A stretch of 64,000 bases of DNA. Origin: Caldicellulosiruptor danielii (GTDB lineage: Bacteria > Bacillota > Thermoanaerobacteria > Caldicellulosiruptorales > Caldicellulosiruptoraceae). Position numbers and translations under genes: made by a program. The stretch is taken from the NCBI RefSeq assembly GCF_034343125.1, contig NZ_CP139957.1:581001-645000 (forward strand), given 5' to 3'. The notes under the pieces were generated by a model. The model saw only the letters and a program-made list of their open reading frames with translations. It ran no database searches and was not told where the DNA came from. Positions 9,605 through 17,332 of this stretch are shown here, piece by piece (positions within the stretch are counted from its first letter, which is position 1; each line of letters opens with the position of its first letter).

Positions 9605-10075
9605 TTAAGATTCAGAAATATTTTTCATCAAATTTGCCATCTCCAGGGCAGAGAGGGCTGCGTCAAACCCTTTGTTTCCTGCTTTTGTACCTGCTCTTTC
9701 GATTGCCTGGTCAACTGTGTCGCATGTCAGAACACCAAATATAACTGGAACTTCTTGTTCTAAAGAGACGTTTGCAATGCCTTTTGATACTTCTGCGCTT
9801 ACATACTCAAAATGTGGTGTACTGCCGCGAATTACTGCACCAAGTGCAATTATTGCATTGTACTTTTTTGACTTTGCAAGCTTTTTAGCAACAAGTGGTA
9901 TTTCAAAAGCACCTGGTACATAATATACATCGATATTTTCACTGTCAACATCATGCCGAGAAAGACCATCTATGCATCCTTTTAAAAGCTCATCTGTAAT
10001 AAATGAGTTAAATCTTGAGATGACAATTGCAAATTTTAAATCTTTTCCGTAAAAGCTACCTTCAAAAATTTTCAA
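9605..10075 (-). CDS. ribH: 6,7-dimethyl-8-ribityllumazine synthase
   Basis: Condenses the pyrimidine intermediate with 3,4-dihydroxybutanone-4-phosphate to lumazine, the penultimate step of riboflavin synthesis; assembles as pentamers or 60-mers. The 156-aa length is typical. Motifs are [45 protein letters not shown] (active-site loop with catalytic His) and FGVLTCDT. Last gene of the rib operon, overlapping ribBA by 14 nt. It converges on the HEPN gene with only 23 nt between stops. Confidence 0.96.
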   Translation of the reverse strand: MKIFEGSFYGKDLKFAIVISRFNSFITDELLKGCIDGLSRHDVDSENIDVYYVPGAFEIPLVAKKLAKSKKYNAIIALGAVIRGSTPHFEYVSAEVSKGIANVSLEQEVPVIFGVLTCDTVDQAIERAGTKAGNKGFDAALSALEMANLMKNISES

Positions 10076-11270
10076 CCTTATCCTCTCCTTTTATTAAAAT
10101 TTCATGTTTTTTCTTAAATATTTTCGAATGTATATATTTCCTGTTATATGGATTTACAACAACCGGAATAGATATTCTCTTTAAAATCTCAATTCCACAA
10201 TCCTGCAAAAAAGAAACTTTTTCAGGATTAGATGTTGCAAGATTTATTTTCTTTATTCCAAAGAACCTTAAAATATGCAAAGCATCAAAGTAATCTCTCA
10301 AATCATCGTCAAAGCCAAGTAGATTGTTTGCCTCATAGGTATCAAAGCCTTGCTCTTGAAGAGCGTATGCTTTTATCTTGTTTGCAAATCCAATTCCTCT
10401 TCCTTCCTGGTCAAGGTAAATGAGCATGCAGTTTTTATTCTCTGCCATAAACTGCAAGAAAAATTCAAGCTGCTGATGACAGTCGCACCTCAGGCTATGA
10501 AAAACGTCTCCTGTTTTGCACGAAGAGTGTATTCGGACATTTACAGGCTGGCTTGGGTTAAAAGTCTGGTTTATCAGCACAGCATGTTCTTTTTGCGAAA
10601 AATAGTTTTTGAAAGCAAAAATCTTAAACTTTCCATACTGTGTGGGAAGCTCTGCCTCAGCTTCTTTTTGGACTGTGGGATGGCTAAGTAGAATATATTT
10701 TTCAATCTCTTCAATTGTGGTAATGGGTATTGAAAATTTCTTTGCCAAATTTTTTACATACTCTTTGTTGTGACTATTTCCTTTTTCGTCTAAGATTTCA
10801 ATCATCACTGCAGCAGGAAAAAGCTCTGAGATTTTGCAAAGTTCAACAGCTGCCTCTGTATGGCCTTTTCTTGCAAGAACACCTCCTTCATGAGCAACAA
10901 CAGGATTTACATGCCCAGGAATTTTAAAGTCAGAAGCCATTGCGTTTGGGTTTGCAAGCTCTTTGCTTGTTTTGCTTCTTTCTTTTGCAGTTATACCTGT
11001 TTTTGTGTCTTTGTGGTCGACCGTAACTGTAAAAGTACAACTGTCTTTAGTATTGTAAGGAACGTATAAATTCAAGCGCTCTTGAATTTCTTTGTCTATT
11101 GCAACACAGAACATTCCTTTAGCATGATTCAAAACAAAGCTTATTTTATCTGGTGTTGAAAACTGAGCAGGCAAAATTAAATCTGCTTCATCTTCACGGC
11201 TTTGGCTGTCAAATACTATTACAAACTCTCCACTTTTAAAGTTCTGTATTACATCTTTTAAATCATACAT
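10062..11270 (-). CDS. ribBA: Fused DHBP synthase / GTP cyclohydrolase II
   Basis: Supplies both branches of riboflavin synthesis. Residues 1-200 are the RibB domain ([39 protein letters not shown]). The usual REDEGD acidic loop reads REDEAD, a small substitution at a conserved glycine. Residues 200-402 are the RibA domain with the zinc ligands [14 protein letters not shown], then [16 protein letters not shown] and [12 protein letters not shown] 11270 (402 aa) follows GAGGTGA; a GTG at 11279 is possible but overlaps the ribE stop. The operon order ribD-ribE-ribBA-ribH is the classic Bacillus one. Confidence 0.95.
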   Translation of the reverse strand: MYDLKDVIQNFKSGEFVIVFDSQSREDEADLILPAQFSTPDKISFVLNHAKGMFCVAIDKEIQERLNLYVPYNTKDSCTFTVTVDHKDTKTGITAKERSKTSKELANPNAMASDFKIPGHVNPVVAHEGGVLARKGHTEAAVELCKISELFPAAVMIEILDEKGNSHNKEYVKNLAKKFSIPITTIEEIEKYILLSHPTVQKEAEAELPTQYGKFKIFAFKNYFSQKEHAVLINQTFNPSQPVNVRIHSSCKTGDVFHSLRCDCHQQLEFFLQFMAENKNCMLIYLDQEGRGIGFANKIKAYALQEQGFDTYEANNLLGFDDDLRDYFDALHILRFFGIKKINLATSNPEKVSFLQDCGIEILKRISIPVVVNPYNRKYIHSKIFKKKHEILIKGEDKVENF

Positions 11271-11275
11271 GTCTA

Positions 11276-11854
11276 TCACCTCAAATTTTCTTTCACAATC
11301 TTTGCAATGTAGTCAAATTCAATATTTACCCAGCTACCTACTTTTTTGTACTTCAAGGTAGTATTTTCAATAGTATGTGGAATCAAAGAGATTGTAAAGT
11401 ATGTGTCAAAGACATCTACAACTGTAAGAGAAATACCATCAATTGCAACAGAACCTTTTTTGACAACAAGGCCTTTAAAATTTTCAGACGGCTTTATCCC
11501 AATTATTCTACTTTTTCCCTGAATTTTTTGCATGCAGATTGTGCCAATACAGTCAACATGACCAAGGACAATGTGACCACCAATTCTGTCTCCCATCTTC
11601 AAAGCAGGCTCCAGATTAACAGTCATTCCTTCTTTTAAAAATTTAAGCGTGGTCCTTTCAATTGTTTCAGGTGACAGGTCAAAGTCAAAAATTCCATTTG
11701 AAATATTTGTAACTGTCAGGCACACACCATCAACTGCTATACTGTCACCAATTTTTGCTTCTATCTTTTTCACTTCTATACTCAGCTTTACAATATCTTC
11801 AATTTTTCTCATTAGAACAACCCTGCCAACCTCTTCAACAATGCCGCTAAACAT
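11276..11854 (-). CDS. ribE: Riboflavin synthase alpha subunit
   Basis: Dismutates two lumazines to riboflavin. The 192-aa protein shows the two tandem homologous barrels: MFSGIVEEVGRV at the start, GVCLTVTN in the first domain, GHIVLGHVDCIG at the junction and GISLTVVDV in the second. It overlaps ribD upstream by 8 nt and abuts ribBA, so translation of the operon is coupled. Confidence 0.95.
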   Translation of the reverse strand: MFSGIVEEVGRVVLMRKIEDIVKLSIEVKKIEAKIGDSIAVDGVCLTVTNISNGIFDFDLSPETIERTTLKFLKEGMTVNLEPALKMGDRIGGHIVLGHVDCIGTICMQKIQGKSRIIGIKPSENFKGLVVKKGSVAIDGISLTVVDVFDTYFTISLIPHTIENTTLKYKKVGSWVNIEFDYIAKIVKENLR

Positions 11855-12962
11855 AGGTTATATCTCCTTCAATAATAGTAGAGTTTTTAAATGTTGTAAC
11901 TTTTGTATTTGCAAGCTTTGGGAAAAACTGTTCAAAGCCTTCTGCACCAACTACATCTTTTGTGTTCTGTCCGCCTATGAAAACATTGAATATCAACGAA
12001 TACCAGTAATCTGCAATTCTTTGCTTCAAAAGAGAAAAATTAAGAAAGCTTCCTCCCTCAACAAGGACTGATACTATCTTTTGCTGTGCAAGTTTTGAAA
12101 ATGCATCTAAAAGGTCAAGATGACCATCTTCTGATGACTTTGCAAAGATAATTTTTATTCCTTTTTGATAAAGAAGTTCTATTTTTCGGGCATTATTAAC
12201 ATTTTCACTGCACACAATATAGGTAGAATACTTGTCAGAGGTTTTTACGATATTGCACTCTAAAGGAATTCGAAGCTTTGAATCAAGTACAACTCTTGTA
12301 GGCTGCCTTACAATCTGGCCATACCTTGTATTTAAAGTTGGGTTATCAGAAATTACAGTATTTACAGACACCAAAGTAGCCATATATTTCTGACGAAGGC
12401 TGTGTACAAAGATATTTTCCTCTTCAGTGTTAAACATAAACCTTTCACCTGAAGGTTTTGCAATTTTGCCGTCAATACTCTGGGCAACTTTTATAGCAAT
12501 ATAAGGAATACCTGTCTTCATATATTTAAAAAATTCTTTGTTTACACTTTCTGCTTCTTTTTCTAAAATACCCTCTACAATTTCAATTCCGTGCTGTTTT
12601 AGAATTTGTATGCCCTTGCCATTAACAAGAGGATTTGGGTCTTTAGTGGCAATCACAACTTTTTTAATGCCACTTTTTATAATTGCATCCGTGCAAGGTG
12701 GCTGTTTACCAAAATGACAGCAGGGCTCTAAGGAGACATACATTGTTGAGTTTTTGAGGCTATAACCATTTTTTGTTGCATCCTCGATTGCCAAAACTTC
12801 TGCATGCTTTTCACCGTACTTTTGATGATACCCTTTTCCAATTATTGTTCCATTTTTTACAATTACACAGCCAACTCTTGGATTTGGCAGCACCAAAGGG
12901 GAAGCTTCTTTTGCCAGCTCAAGTGCTATGTTCATGTAGTAGCTATGTGAAAGAGTCCTCAA
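11847..12962 (-). CDS. ribD: Bifunctional riboflavin deaminase/reductase RibD
   Basis: Deaminates and reduces the pyrimidine intermediate. The deaminase domain holds the zinc site HAEVLAIEDA and EPCCHFGKQPPCTDAI (HxE...PCxxxxxxxxC). The reductase domain includes IAIKVAQSIDGKIA and LVEGGSFLN. TTG 12962 is chosen (371 aa) because AAAGGAGG is 6 nt upstream; in-frame extension further upstream would translate through the terminator and the riboswitch. First gene of the operon. Confidence 0.92.
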   Translation of the reverse strand: MRTLSHSYYMNIALELAKEASPLVLPNPRVGCVIVKNGTIIGKGYHQKYGEKHAEVLAIEDATKNGYSLKNSTMYVSLEPCCHFGKQPPCTDAIIKSGIKKVVIATKDPNPLVNGKGIQILKQHGIEIVEGILEKEAESVNKEFFKYMKTGIPYIAIKVAQSIDGKIAKPSGERFMFNTEEENIFVHSLRQKYMATLVSVNTVISDNPTLNTRYGQIVRQPTRVVLDSKLRIPLECNIVKTSDKYSTYIVCSENVNNARKIELLYQKGIKIIFAKSSEDGHLDLLDAFSKLAQQKIVSVLVEGGSFLNFSLLKQRIADYWYSLIFNVFIGGQNTKDVVGAEGFEQFFPKLANTKVTTFKNSTIIEGDITYV

Positions 12963-12995
12963 ATGTTTCCTCCTTTCTACGGTATAATTTGATAG

Positions 12996-13039
12996 ACAAA
13001 AAACTAAAGCCTCGAAAGTGGATTTTCCACCTTCGAGGC
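12996..13039 (-). terminator. FMN-controlled attenuator terminator
   Basis: Minus strand: GCCTCGAAGGTGGA (13039 downward) pairs with TCCACTTTCGAGGC, followed by a T-rich run reading towards 12996. It lies between the FMN aptamer and ribD, the expected place for ligand-dependent termination when FMN is abundant. Confidence 0.85.
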
Positions 13040-13085
13040 TTGAAAGCTTGAGTTTTATGATGTATAAGAAAATCTTCCTTACACA

Positions 13086-13213
13086 TCCACTCCTTCTCCC
13101 ATCCGGACTGTAACCGTTGGCACCGGAATTCCACCGGTTCTGCAAAAGCCAGGAAGGCTTTTGCTCGCGGGCTTTTACCGCCAGTGGGGAATTTCACCCC
13201 GCCCCGAAGGATG
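13086..13213 (-). ncRNA. FMN riboswitch (RFN element)
   Basis: The minus strand shows the conserved RFN blocks in order: CTTCGGGGCGGGGTGAAATT, CCCCACTGGCGGTAAAAGCC, CGCGAGC, a variable hairpin (AAAAGCC...GGCTTTT), then CCGGTGCCAACGGTTACAGT and CCGGATGGGAGAAGGAG. Position, orientation and downstream rib genes agree with an FMN-sensing OFF switch acting by termination. Confidence 0.97.
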
Positions 13214-13250
13214 GACCTTGAACAGAGATTTATATTCAATTTTACATTTC

Positions 13251-13279
13251 ATTATATTCGTAAATTTACGAAATTTCAA
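13251..13279 (-). promoter_or_regulatory. Promoter of the riboflavin operon
   Basis: Minus strand: TTGAAA (13279-13274), a 17-nt spacer and TATAAT (13256-13251), a near-consensus sigma-A promoter. The start point near 13244 is about 30 nt before the aptamer. Confidence 0.75.
13257..13272. promoter_or_regulatory. Perfect 16-bp palindrome in the rib promoter spacer
   Basis: TTCGTAAATTTACGAA is perfectly self-complementary and fills almost all of the 17-nt spacer between the -35 and -10 boxes. This is a position where a bound dimer would block RNA polymerase. The cognate protein is unknown. Confidence 0.55.
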
Positions 13280-13288
13280 TAGCAAAAT

Positions 13289-13651
13289 TTACCTTATCCA
13301 AACTTTGTAGACTACAGCAAGGCTTAAGACCAATAATGGAACGCCAAAATATATTATCTCAAATTTCTTGCTTGTAATTCCTACGATCAAAAACACAATA
13401 ATACTCAAAATTATACCAAAAGCTAAAAATAGCCCTAAAAATTTTTTAAAATTTTTCGCAGACTTTGTTCCAAAAACAAAGGGGAAAAGAATAAACACTA
13501 CAATTAAAATCAAAAATACACCGAGAACAATTGTTCCAACTATATAAAAAGCATTTTTTTCAAGAATTGAACTAATTACAGAGCCAATAGTAGCTAATAT
13601 AACAAACATGTAAAAGAAAATCCTATAAATTCTCAACAATTTTTCATTCAT
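13289..13651 (-). CDS. Small four-helix membrane protein, unknown
   Basis: A 120-aa hydrophobic protein with about four predicted membrane helices (residues 8-28, 33-60, 72-92 and 98-116), a basic loop (TKSAKNFKKF) between helices 2 and 3, and no motif I recognise. ATG 13651 follows GGAGG by 11 nt. It is 28 nt downstream of the glycine-rich repeat gene and likely co-transcribed with it and the DUF4176 gene. Small polytopic proteins often serve as immunity proteins next to secreted toxins, which is only a contextual guess here. Confidence 0.65.
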   Translation of the reverse strand: MNEKLLRIYRIFFYMFVILATIGSVISSILEKNAFYIVGTIVLGVFLILIVVFILFPFVFGTKSAKNFKKFLGLFLAFGIILSIIVFLIVGITSKKFEIIYFGVPLLVLSLAVVYKVWIR

Positions 13652-13678
13652 TTTACAGTTTTCCTCCAAAGAACTTTA

Positions 13679-14200
13679 TTACCATCTAATATTTATGAAA
13701 ACTCCAGCACCTACTTTAGCAGCAAGCCCACCACCTATTGATATTCCGCTTGATGAAAAATTACATTTAACTTCTGCTCCCCACGCACCAGCATAACCTT
13801 TTCCACCAACTTCGACAGTAATGCCACCAATACTAAACCCAAAACTTTGTTTAATTTCAATAGCAGACACCATAGCTTTTCCACCAATATTAATACCTTT
13901 TGAAAATGAAGCTGTTCCTCCAATTTCAGCTTTTCCAAAACTGATATTGGTATTTGAATTGAAAAATCCAACGCTTCCATAGGCAGAAAGTTCGGCAGCT
14001 TTTAATGAGACACCTGCTTGAGCAGATTTTGAATTTAAGGCAAGAGTATTTGGCTTGTTAATTTCAGCTTTTCCAATATTAATAGATGCCTCTCCATAAG
14101 CTGTAATTTGTCCTTGTTTATTAGTTCCAAAACTTGAGGTGCCAATAGAAAACAAAGAATTTTTATTTGAAGAACCACAGTAGGCTTGAACTGCATACAC
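13679..14200 (-). CDS. Glycine-rich beta-repeat protein, resembles C-terminal part of a T7SS-type effector
   Basis: A 173-aa protein with no signal peptide. It is made of short beta-strand-like repeats (ITAYGEASINIGKAEI; LSAYGSVGFFNSNTNISFGKA) and ends in AAKVGAGVFINIRW. This alternation of 'A-G-x-a-s-f-G' units is familiar to me from the C-terminal regions of large LXG-like or phage-tail-like proteins of Firmicutes, but that is recollection. GTG 14200 follows AAGGGG by 9 nt. It has 13 nt to the DUF4176 gene upstream. It may be the remnant of a larger protein or a stand-alone module. Confidence 0.55.
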   Translation of the reverse strand: MYAVQAYCGSSNKNSLFSIGTSSFGTNKQGQITAYGEASINIGKAEINKPNTLALNSKSAQAGVSLKAAELSAYGSVGFFNSNTNISFGKAEIGGTASFSKGINIGGKAMVSAIEIKQSFGFSIGGITVEVGGKGYAGAWGAEVKCNFSSSGISIGGGLAAKVGAGVFINIRW

Positions 14201-14213
14201 TTTTTATCACCCC

Positions 14214-14465
14214 TTATTTTAGCATTTTTCTCATTTCAAATTCAAGTTCATTCTCGTACCCTTTGAATAGTACTTTATCAATATCTTCCTTGTTGAAGAA
14301 AATATTATAATCAGCCGAAAGGTTTCCCTCAGGATAAAAACAAGCAACATAATCAAATTCATGACCCGTTCGTGAATTGAACTGTTTTCGACCATAAATC
14401 ATTAATGGTTTATTTCCACCTTTTAGAACGACTACACTTCCAATTGGAAGCCATTCGCTTTCCAT
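14214..14465 (-). CDS. DUF4176-family small protein
   Basis: An 83-aa protein matching the DUF4176 pattern as I recall it: WLPIGSVVVLKGGNKPLMIYGRK, then FDYVACFYPEGNLS, then YNIFFNKEDIDKVLFKGYENE. DUF4176 proteins usually sit in type VII (ESX/Yuk) secretion loci beside LXG or WXG proteins. ATG 14465 follows GGAGGTGA. No EssC-type ATPase, EsxA or LXG gene is present in this window, so the module is detached from any secretion apparatus visible here. Confidence 0.72.
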   Translation of the reverse strand: MESEWLPIGSVVVLKGGNKPLMIYGRKQFNSRTGHEFDYVACFYPEGNLSADYNIFFNKEDIDKVLFKGYENELEFEMRKMLK

Positions 14466-14632
14466 CTTAATCACCTCCATAACCTTTATTTCCATTTTAT
14501 CAAAAAAAAGAAACGTCAATGGATGTTTTTGTAATATATAGTTAAAAATTAAAATACCCTAACTTGCTATTTTTAAAAATTTTGTTGATAAACCAACTAC
14601 CAATGTGATAAAGTATATAACAAAGAGAAATC

Positions 14633-14644
14633 GAAATCGGTTAC
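14633..14644 (+). promoter_or_regulatory. Possible LacI-type operator upstream of the regulator gene
   Basis: GAAATC-GGTTAC is an imperfect inverted repeat (4 of 6 positions) about 55 nt upstream of the lacI-type gene. LacI-family operators commonly centre on a CG step flanked by such half-sites. Autoregulation is plausible but unproven. Confidence 0.3.
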
Positions 14645-14698
14645 AATATCTGATGTTTATAAAGATGAGAAAACAAAGAGAATTAGGAGGTGAAATTT

Positions 14699-15685
14699 TT
14701 GCCGTCGATTGAAGATGTTGCAAAAAGGGCTGGCGTGTCAAAAGCCACAGTTTCAAGGGTTTTGAACAACAGTGCAAATGTATCAGAAAAAAAGAGAAAG
14801 GCTGTGCTTGATGCAATAAAGGCTTTGAACTATACTCCAAACGTCACTGCAAAGAACTTGGCAAAGAGAAAGACTGAAACTGTTGGGATTATAATCCAGT
14901 CGCTGAGCGGTTGGTTTTACGGTGTGGTAGTTGACCTTCTTAACAATTACATATCAAAACGAGGATATGGTGCAATATTTTGCCAAATTTCAGACAATAT
15001 AGACTATTTTAGATTTCTTGTCGGCAGGGTTGACGGAATAATTGTGTTCGGATATAAAACCATTAACAGAGAGTCACTGAGGCTTTTAAAGGCTAACAAT
15101 GTGCCAGTAGTACTTGCAGAGAATAACACTGAATATTCAGATGTGCCGCGGATAAATGTAAACAACTTTCAAGGTGGATACATGGCAACAAAGTACTTAA
15201 TAGACAAAGGTTGTAAAAAGATTGCTCATATTTTAGGTCCGTCAGATTCTTTTGAAAGCCTTGCAAGGTTTGAGGGCTATAAAGCGGCCCTGAGTGATGC
15301 TGGAATTGAATTTGATGAAAGACTTTGCATTGAGGGAGATTTTATGTTTCAAAAGGCATATGAGAATATCAAAAAGCTTGTCCAAACACAACAGATTGAT
15401 GGCATATTTGCAGCAAATGATGTAATGGCGTATGCAAGCATATATGCTTTAAATGAGATGGACATTAAGGTTCCTCAGCAAGTCAAAGTGGTTGGTTTTG
15501 ACGATGTAGATATATTTGGGTTGAGACTTAGCAAGATGCCAAAGCTCACAACAGTTCGTCAACCAATTGATTTGATGGTCAAAACTGCCTGTGATATTCT
15601 TTTTGACAAAATAAATAACCCTGAGAAAAAATTTGAAAGCGAGTATGTATTGGATACTCAGCTGGTTGTGAGAGAGTCTGCTTAA
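14699..15685 (+). CDS. LacI-family transcriptional regulator
   Basis: A 328-aa repressor. The N-terminal helix-turn-helix plus hinge reads SIEDVAKRAGVSKATVSRVLNN...LNYTPNVTAKNLA. The rest is the periplasmic-binding-like sensor domain (ETVGIIIQSLSG at its start; GFDDVDIFG near the end). TTG 14699 fits AGGAGG (14685-14690) with an 8-nt spacer and gives the canonical LacI N terminus; GTG 14690 would overlap the site. It lies 34 nt before xylulokinase, so it probably controls a pentose or oligosaccharide regulon including that gene. The effector is unknown. Confidence 0.92.
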   Translation: MPSIEDVAKRAGVSKATVSRVLNNSANVSEKKRKAVLDAIKALNYTPNVTAKNLAKRKTETVGIIIQSLSGWFYGVVVDLLNNYISKRGYGAIFCQISDNIDYFRFLVGRVDGIIVFGYKTINRESLRLLKANNVPVVLAENNTEYSDVPRINVNNFQGGYMATKYLIDKGCKKIAHILGPSDSFESLARFEGYKAALSDAGIEFDERLCIEGDFMFQKAYENIKKLVQTQQIDGIFAANDVMAYASIYALNEMDIKVPQQVKVVGFDDVDIFGLRLSKMPKLTTVRQPIDLMVKTACDILFDKINNPEKKFESEYVLDTQLVVRESA

Positions 15686-15719
15686 AAAGAATTATTTTGA
15701 AAAGGGGAGGTTCGACAAG

Positions 15720-17228
15720 ATGTACTTTATTGGAATTGATGTCGGAACATCAGGCACAAAGACTATTTTGACTGACTCAAAAGGGAACATCTTAGCTACA
15801 GCTACTTTTGAGTATCCTCTTTATCAGCCTCAGATTGGTTGGGCTGAGCAAAATCCTGAAGATTGGTGGGATGCAAGCGTTAAAGGAATTAAAGCTGTGC
15901 TTGAAAAGTCAAAGGTAGACCCCAAGGAAGTCAAGGCTGTGGGACTTACCGGGCAGATGCACGGGCTTGTGATGCTTGACAAAAGCTACAACGTTATAAG
16001 ACCATCAATCATCTGGTGTGACCAGAGAACGGCAAAAGAATGTGATGAAATAACAGAAAAGGTTGGCAAGGAAAGACTTGTGGAGATTACAGCAAACCCT
16101 GCACTGACAGGTTTTACAGCGTCAAAGATTTTGTGGGTAAGAAACAACGAACCTCAAAACTATGAGAAGGTCTACAAAATTTTGCTTCCAAAGGATTATA
16201 TAAGATTTAAGCTTACAGGCGAGTTTGCAACAGATGTGTCTGATGCATCTGGCATGCAGCTTTTGGACATTAAAAACAGGTGTTGGTCAGATGAAGTACT
16301 TGAAAAGCTGGAGATAGACAAAGAGCTTCTGGGAAAAGTTTATGAGTCTCCAGAGGTTACAGGAAAAGTGAGCAGGCAAGCAAGTGAGCTCACTGGTCTT
16401 TGTGAAGGGACGCTTGTTGTTGCAGGTGGAGGAGATCAGGCAGCAGGTGCTGTTGGCAATGGCATAGTAAGGACAGGGGTGATTTCATCTACAATTGGTT
16501 CGTCTGGGGTTGTTTTTGCCCATCTTGACGAGTTTAAAGTTGACCCACATGGAAGGGTTCACACATTTTGTCATGCAGTGCCGGGAAAGTGGCATGTGAT
16601 GGGTGTAACACAAGGTGCCGGGCTGTCTCTCAAGTGGTTTAGAGACAACTTTGCACACATCGAAAAGGCTGCGTTTGAGTTTATTGACAGAGACCCATAC
16701 ATTTTGATGGACCAGGAGGCAGAACTTGCAAACCCAGGCTCAGACGGACTTGTTTTCCTGCCATATTTGATGGGAGAAAGAACGCCCATTTTGGACCCAT
16801 ACGCCAAAGGAATATTTTTTGGAATAACAGCAAAGCATACACGAAGAGAGTTCATTAGAGCTGTCATGGAAGGTGTTGTATTTTCACTTAAAAATTGTCT
16901 TGATATTTTACATGAGATGGGCATCGAGGTTAAAGAGGTGAGAGTTTCAGGGGGTGGTGCAAAAAGCAAGCTCTGGAGACAGATGCAAGCAGACATATTT
17001 GAGATGGATGTGTGGACGCTGAATTCCAAAGAAGGACCTGCATTTGGTGCAGCTATCCTGGCAGCAGTTGGTGCAGGAGAATATCATAAGGTTGAAGAAG
17101 CCTGCGATACTATGATTCAAAAGGTAGATAGTTGCAGCCCAAATGAAAAACTGTTTGAGATATATAGAAAAACATATAAACTTTACAACAGCATATATCC
17201 AAGGGTTAAGGATTTATTCAACATATGA
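15720..17228 (+). CDS. xylB: Xylulokinase
   Basis: FGGY-family kinase phosphorylating D-xylulose to xylulose-5-phosphate, the step after xylose isomerase. The 502-aa length is typical. Motifs are GIDVGTSGTKTIL (phosphate-binding loop), GLTGQMHGLV, ICGxxD-like WCDQRTAKECDEI, the AGGGDQAAGAVGNG signature with catalytic Asp, and VSGGGAKSKLWRQMQADI for ATP. RBS GGGGAGG precedes ATG 15720. Operon with the LacI-type regulator; xylA lies 42 kb away at 57778 under a different, XylR-type operator. Confidence 0.94.
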   Translation: MYFIGIDVGTSGTKTILTDSKGNILATATFEYPLYQPQIGWAEQNPEDWWDASVKGIKAVLEKSKVDPKEVKAVGLTGQMHGLVMLDKSYNVIRPSIIWCDQRTAKECDEITEKVGKERLVEITANPALTGFTASKILWVRNNEPQNYEKVYKILLPKDYIRFKLTGEFATDVSDASGMQLLDIKNRCWSDEVLEKLEIDKELLGKVYESPEVTGKVSRQASELTGLCEGTLVVAGGGDQAAGAVGNGIVRTGVISSTIGSSGVVFAHLDEFKVDPHGRVHTFCHAVPGKWHVMGVTQGAGLSLKWFRDNFAHIEKAAFEFIDRDPYILMDQEAELANPGSDGLVFLPYLMGERTPILDPYAKGIFFGITAKHTRREFIRAVMEGVVFSLKNCLDILHEMGIEVKEVRVSGGGAKSKLWRQMQADIFEMDVWTLNSKEGPAFGAAILAAVGAGEYHKVEEACDTMIQKVDSCSPNEKLFEIYRKTYKLYNSIYPRVKDLFNI

Positions 17229-17254
17229 GAGAGCCAAGTTTGGCTCTCTTTTTT
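17228..17254 (+). terminator. Terminator after xylB
   Basis: AGAGAGCCAA (17228-17237) pairs with TTGGCTCTCT (17240-17249), followed by Ts. The stem overlaps the xylB stop codon. Confidence 0.88.
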
Positions 17255-17332
17255 GTCATTTTGTTTGAAGGATTTTTACGCCTTTTGTCGAAATAATAAG
17301 GTGTGTGACTTTCTTAACAGGGGGACTGAAGG

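Noticed and set aside
12943-13239. 98-codon minus-strand open frame across the FMN riboswitch
   Set aside because: It translates the aptamer and terminator, which are structural RNA; no ribosome-binding site.
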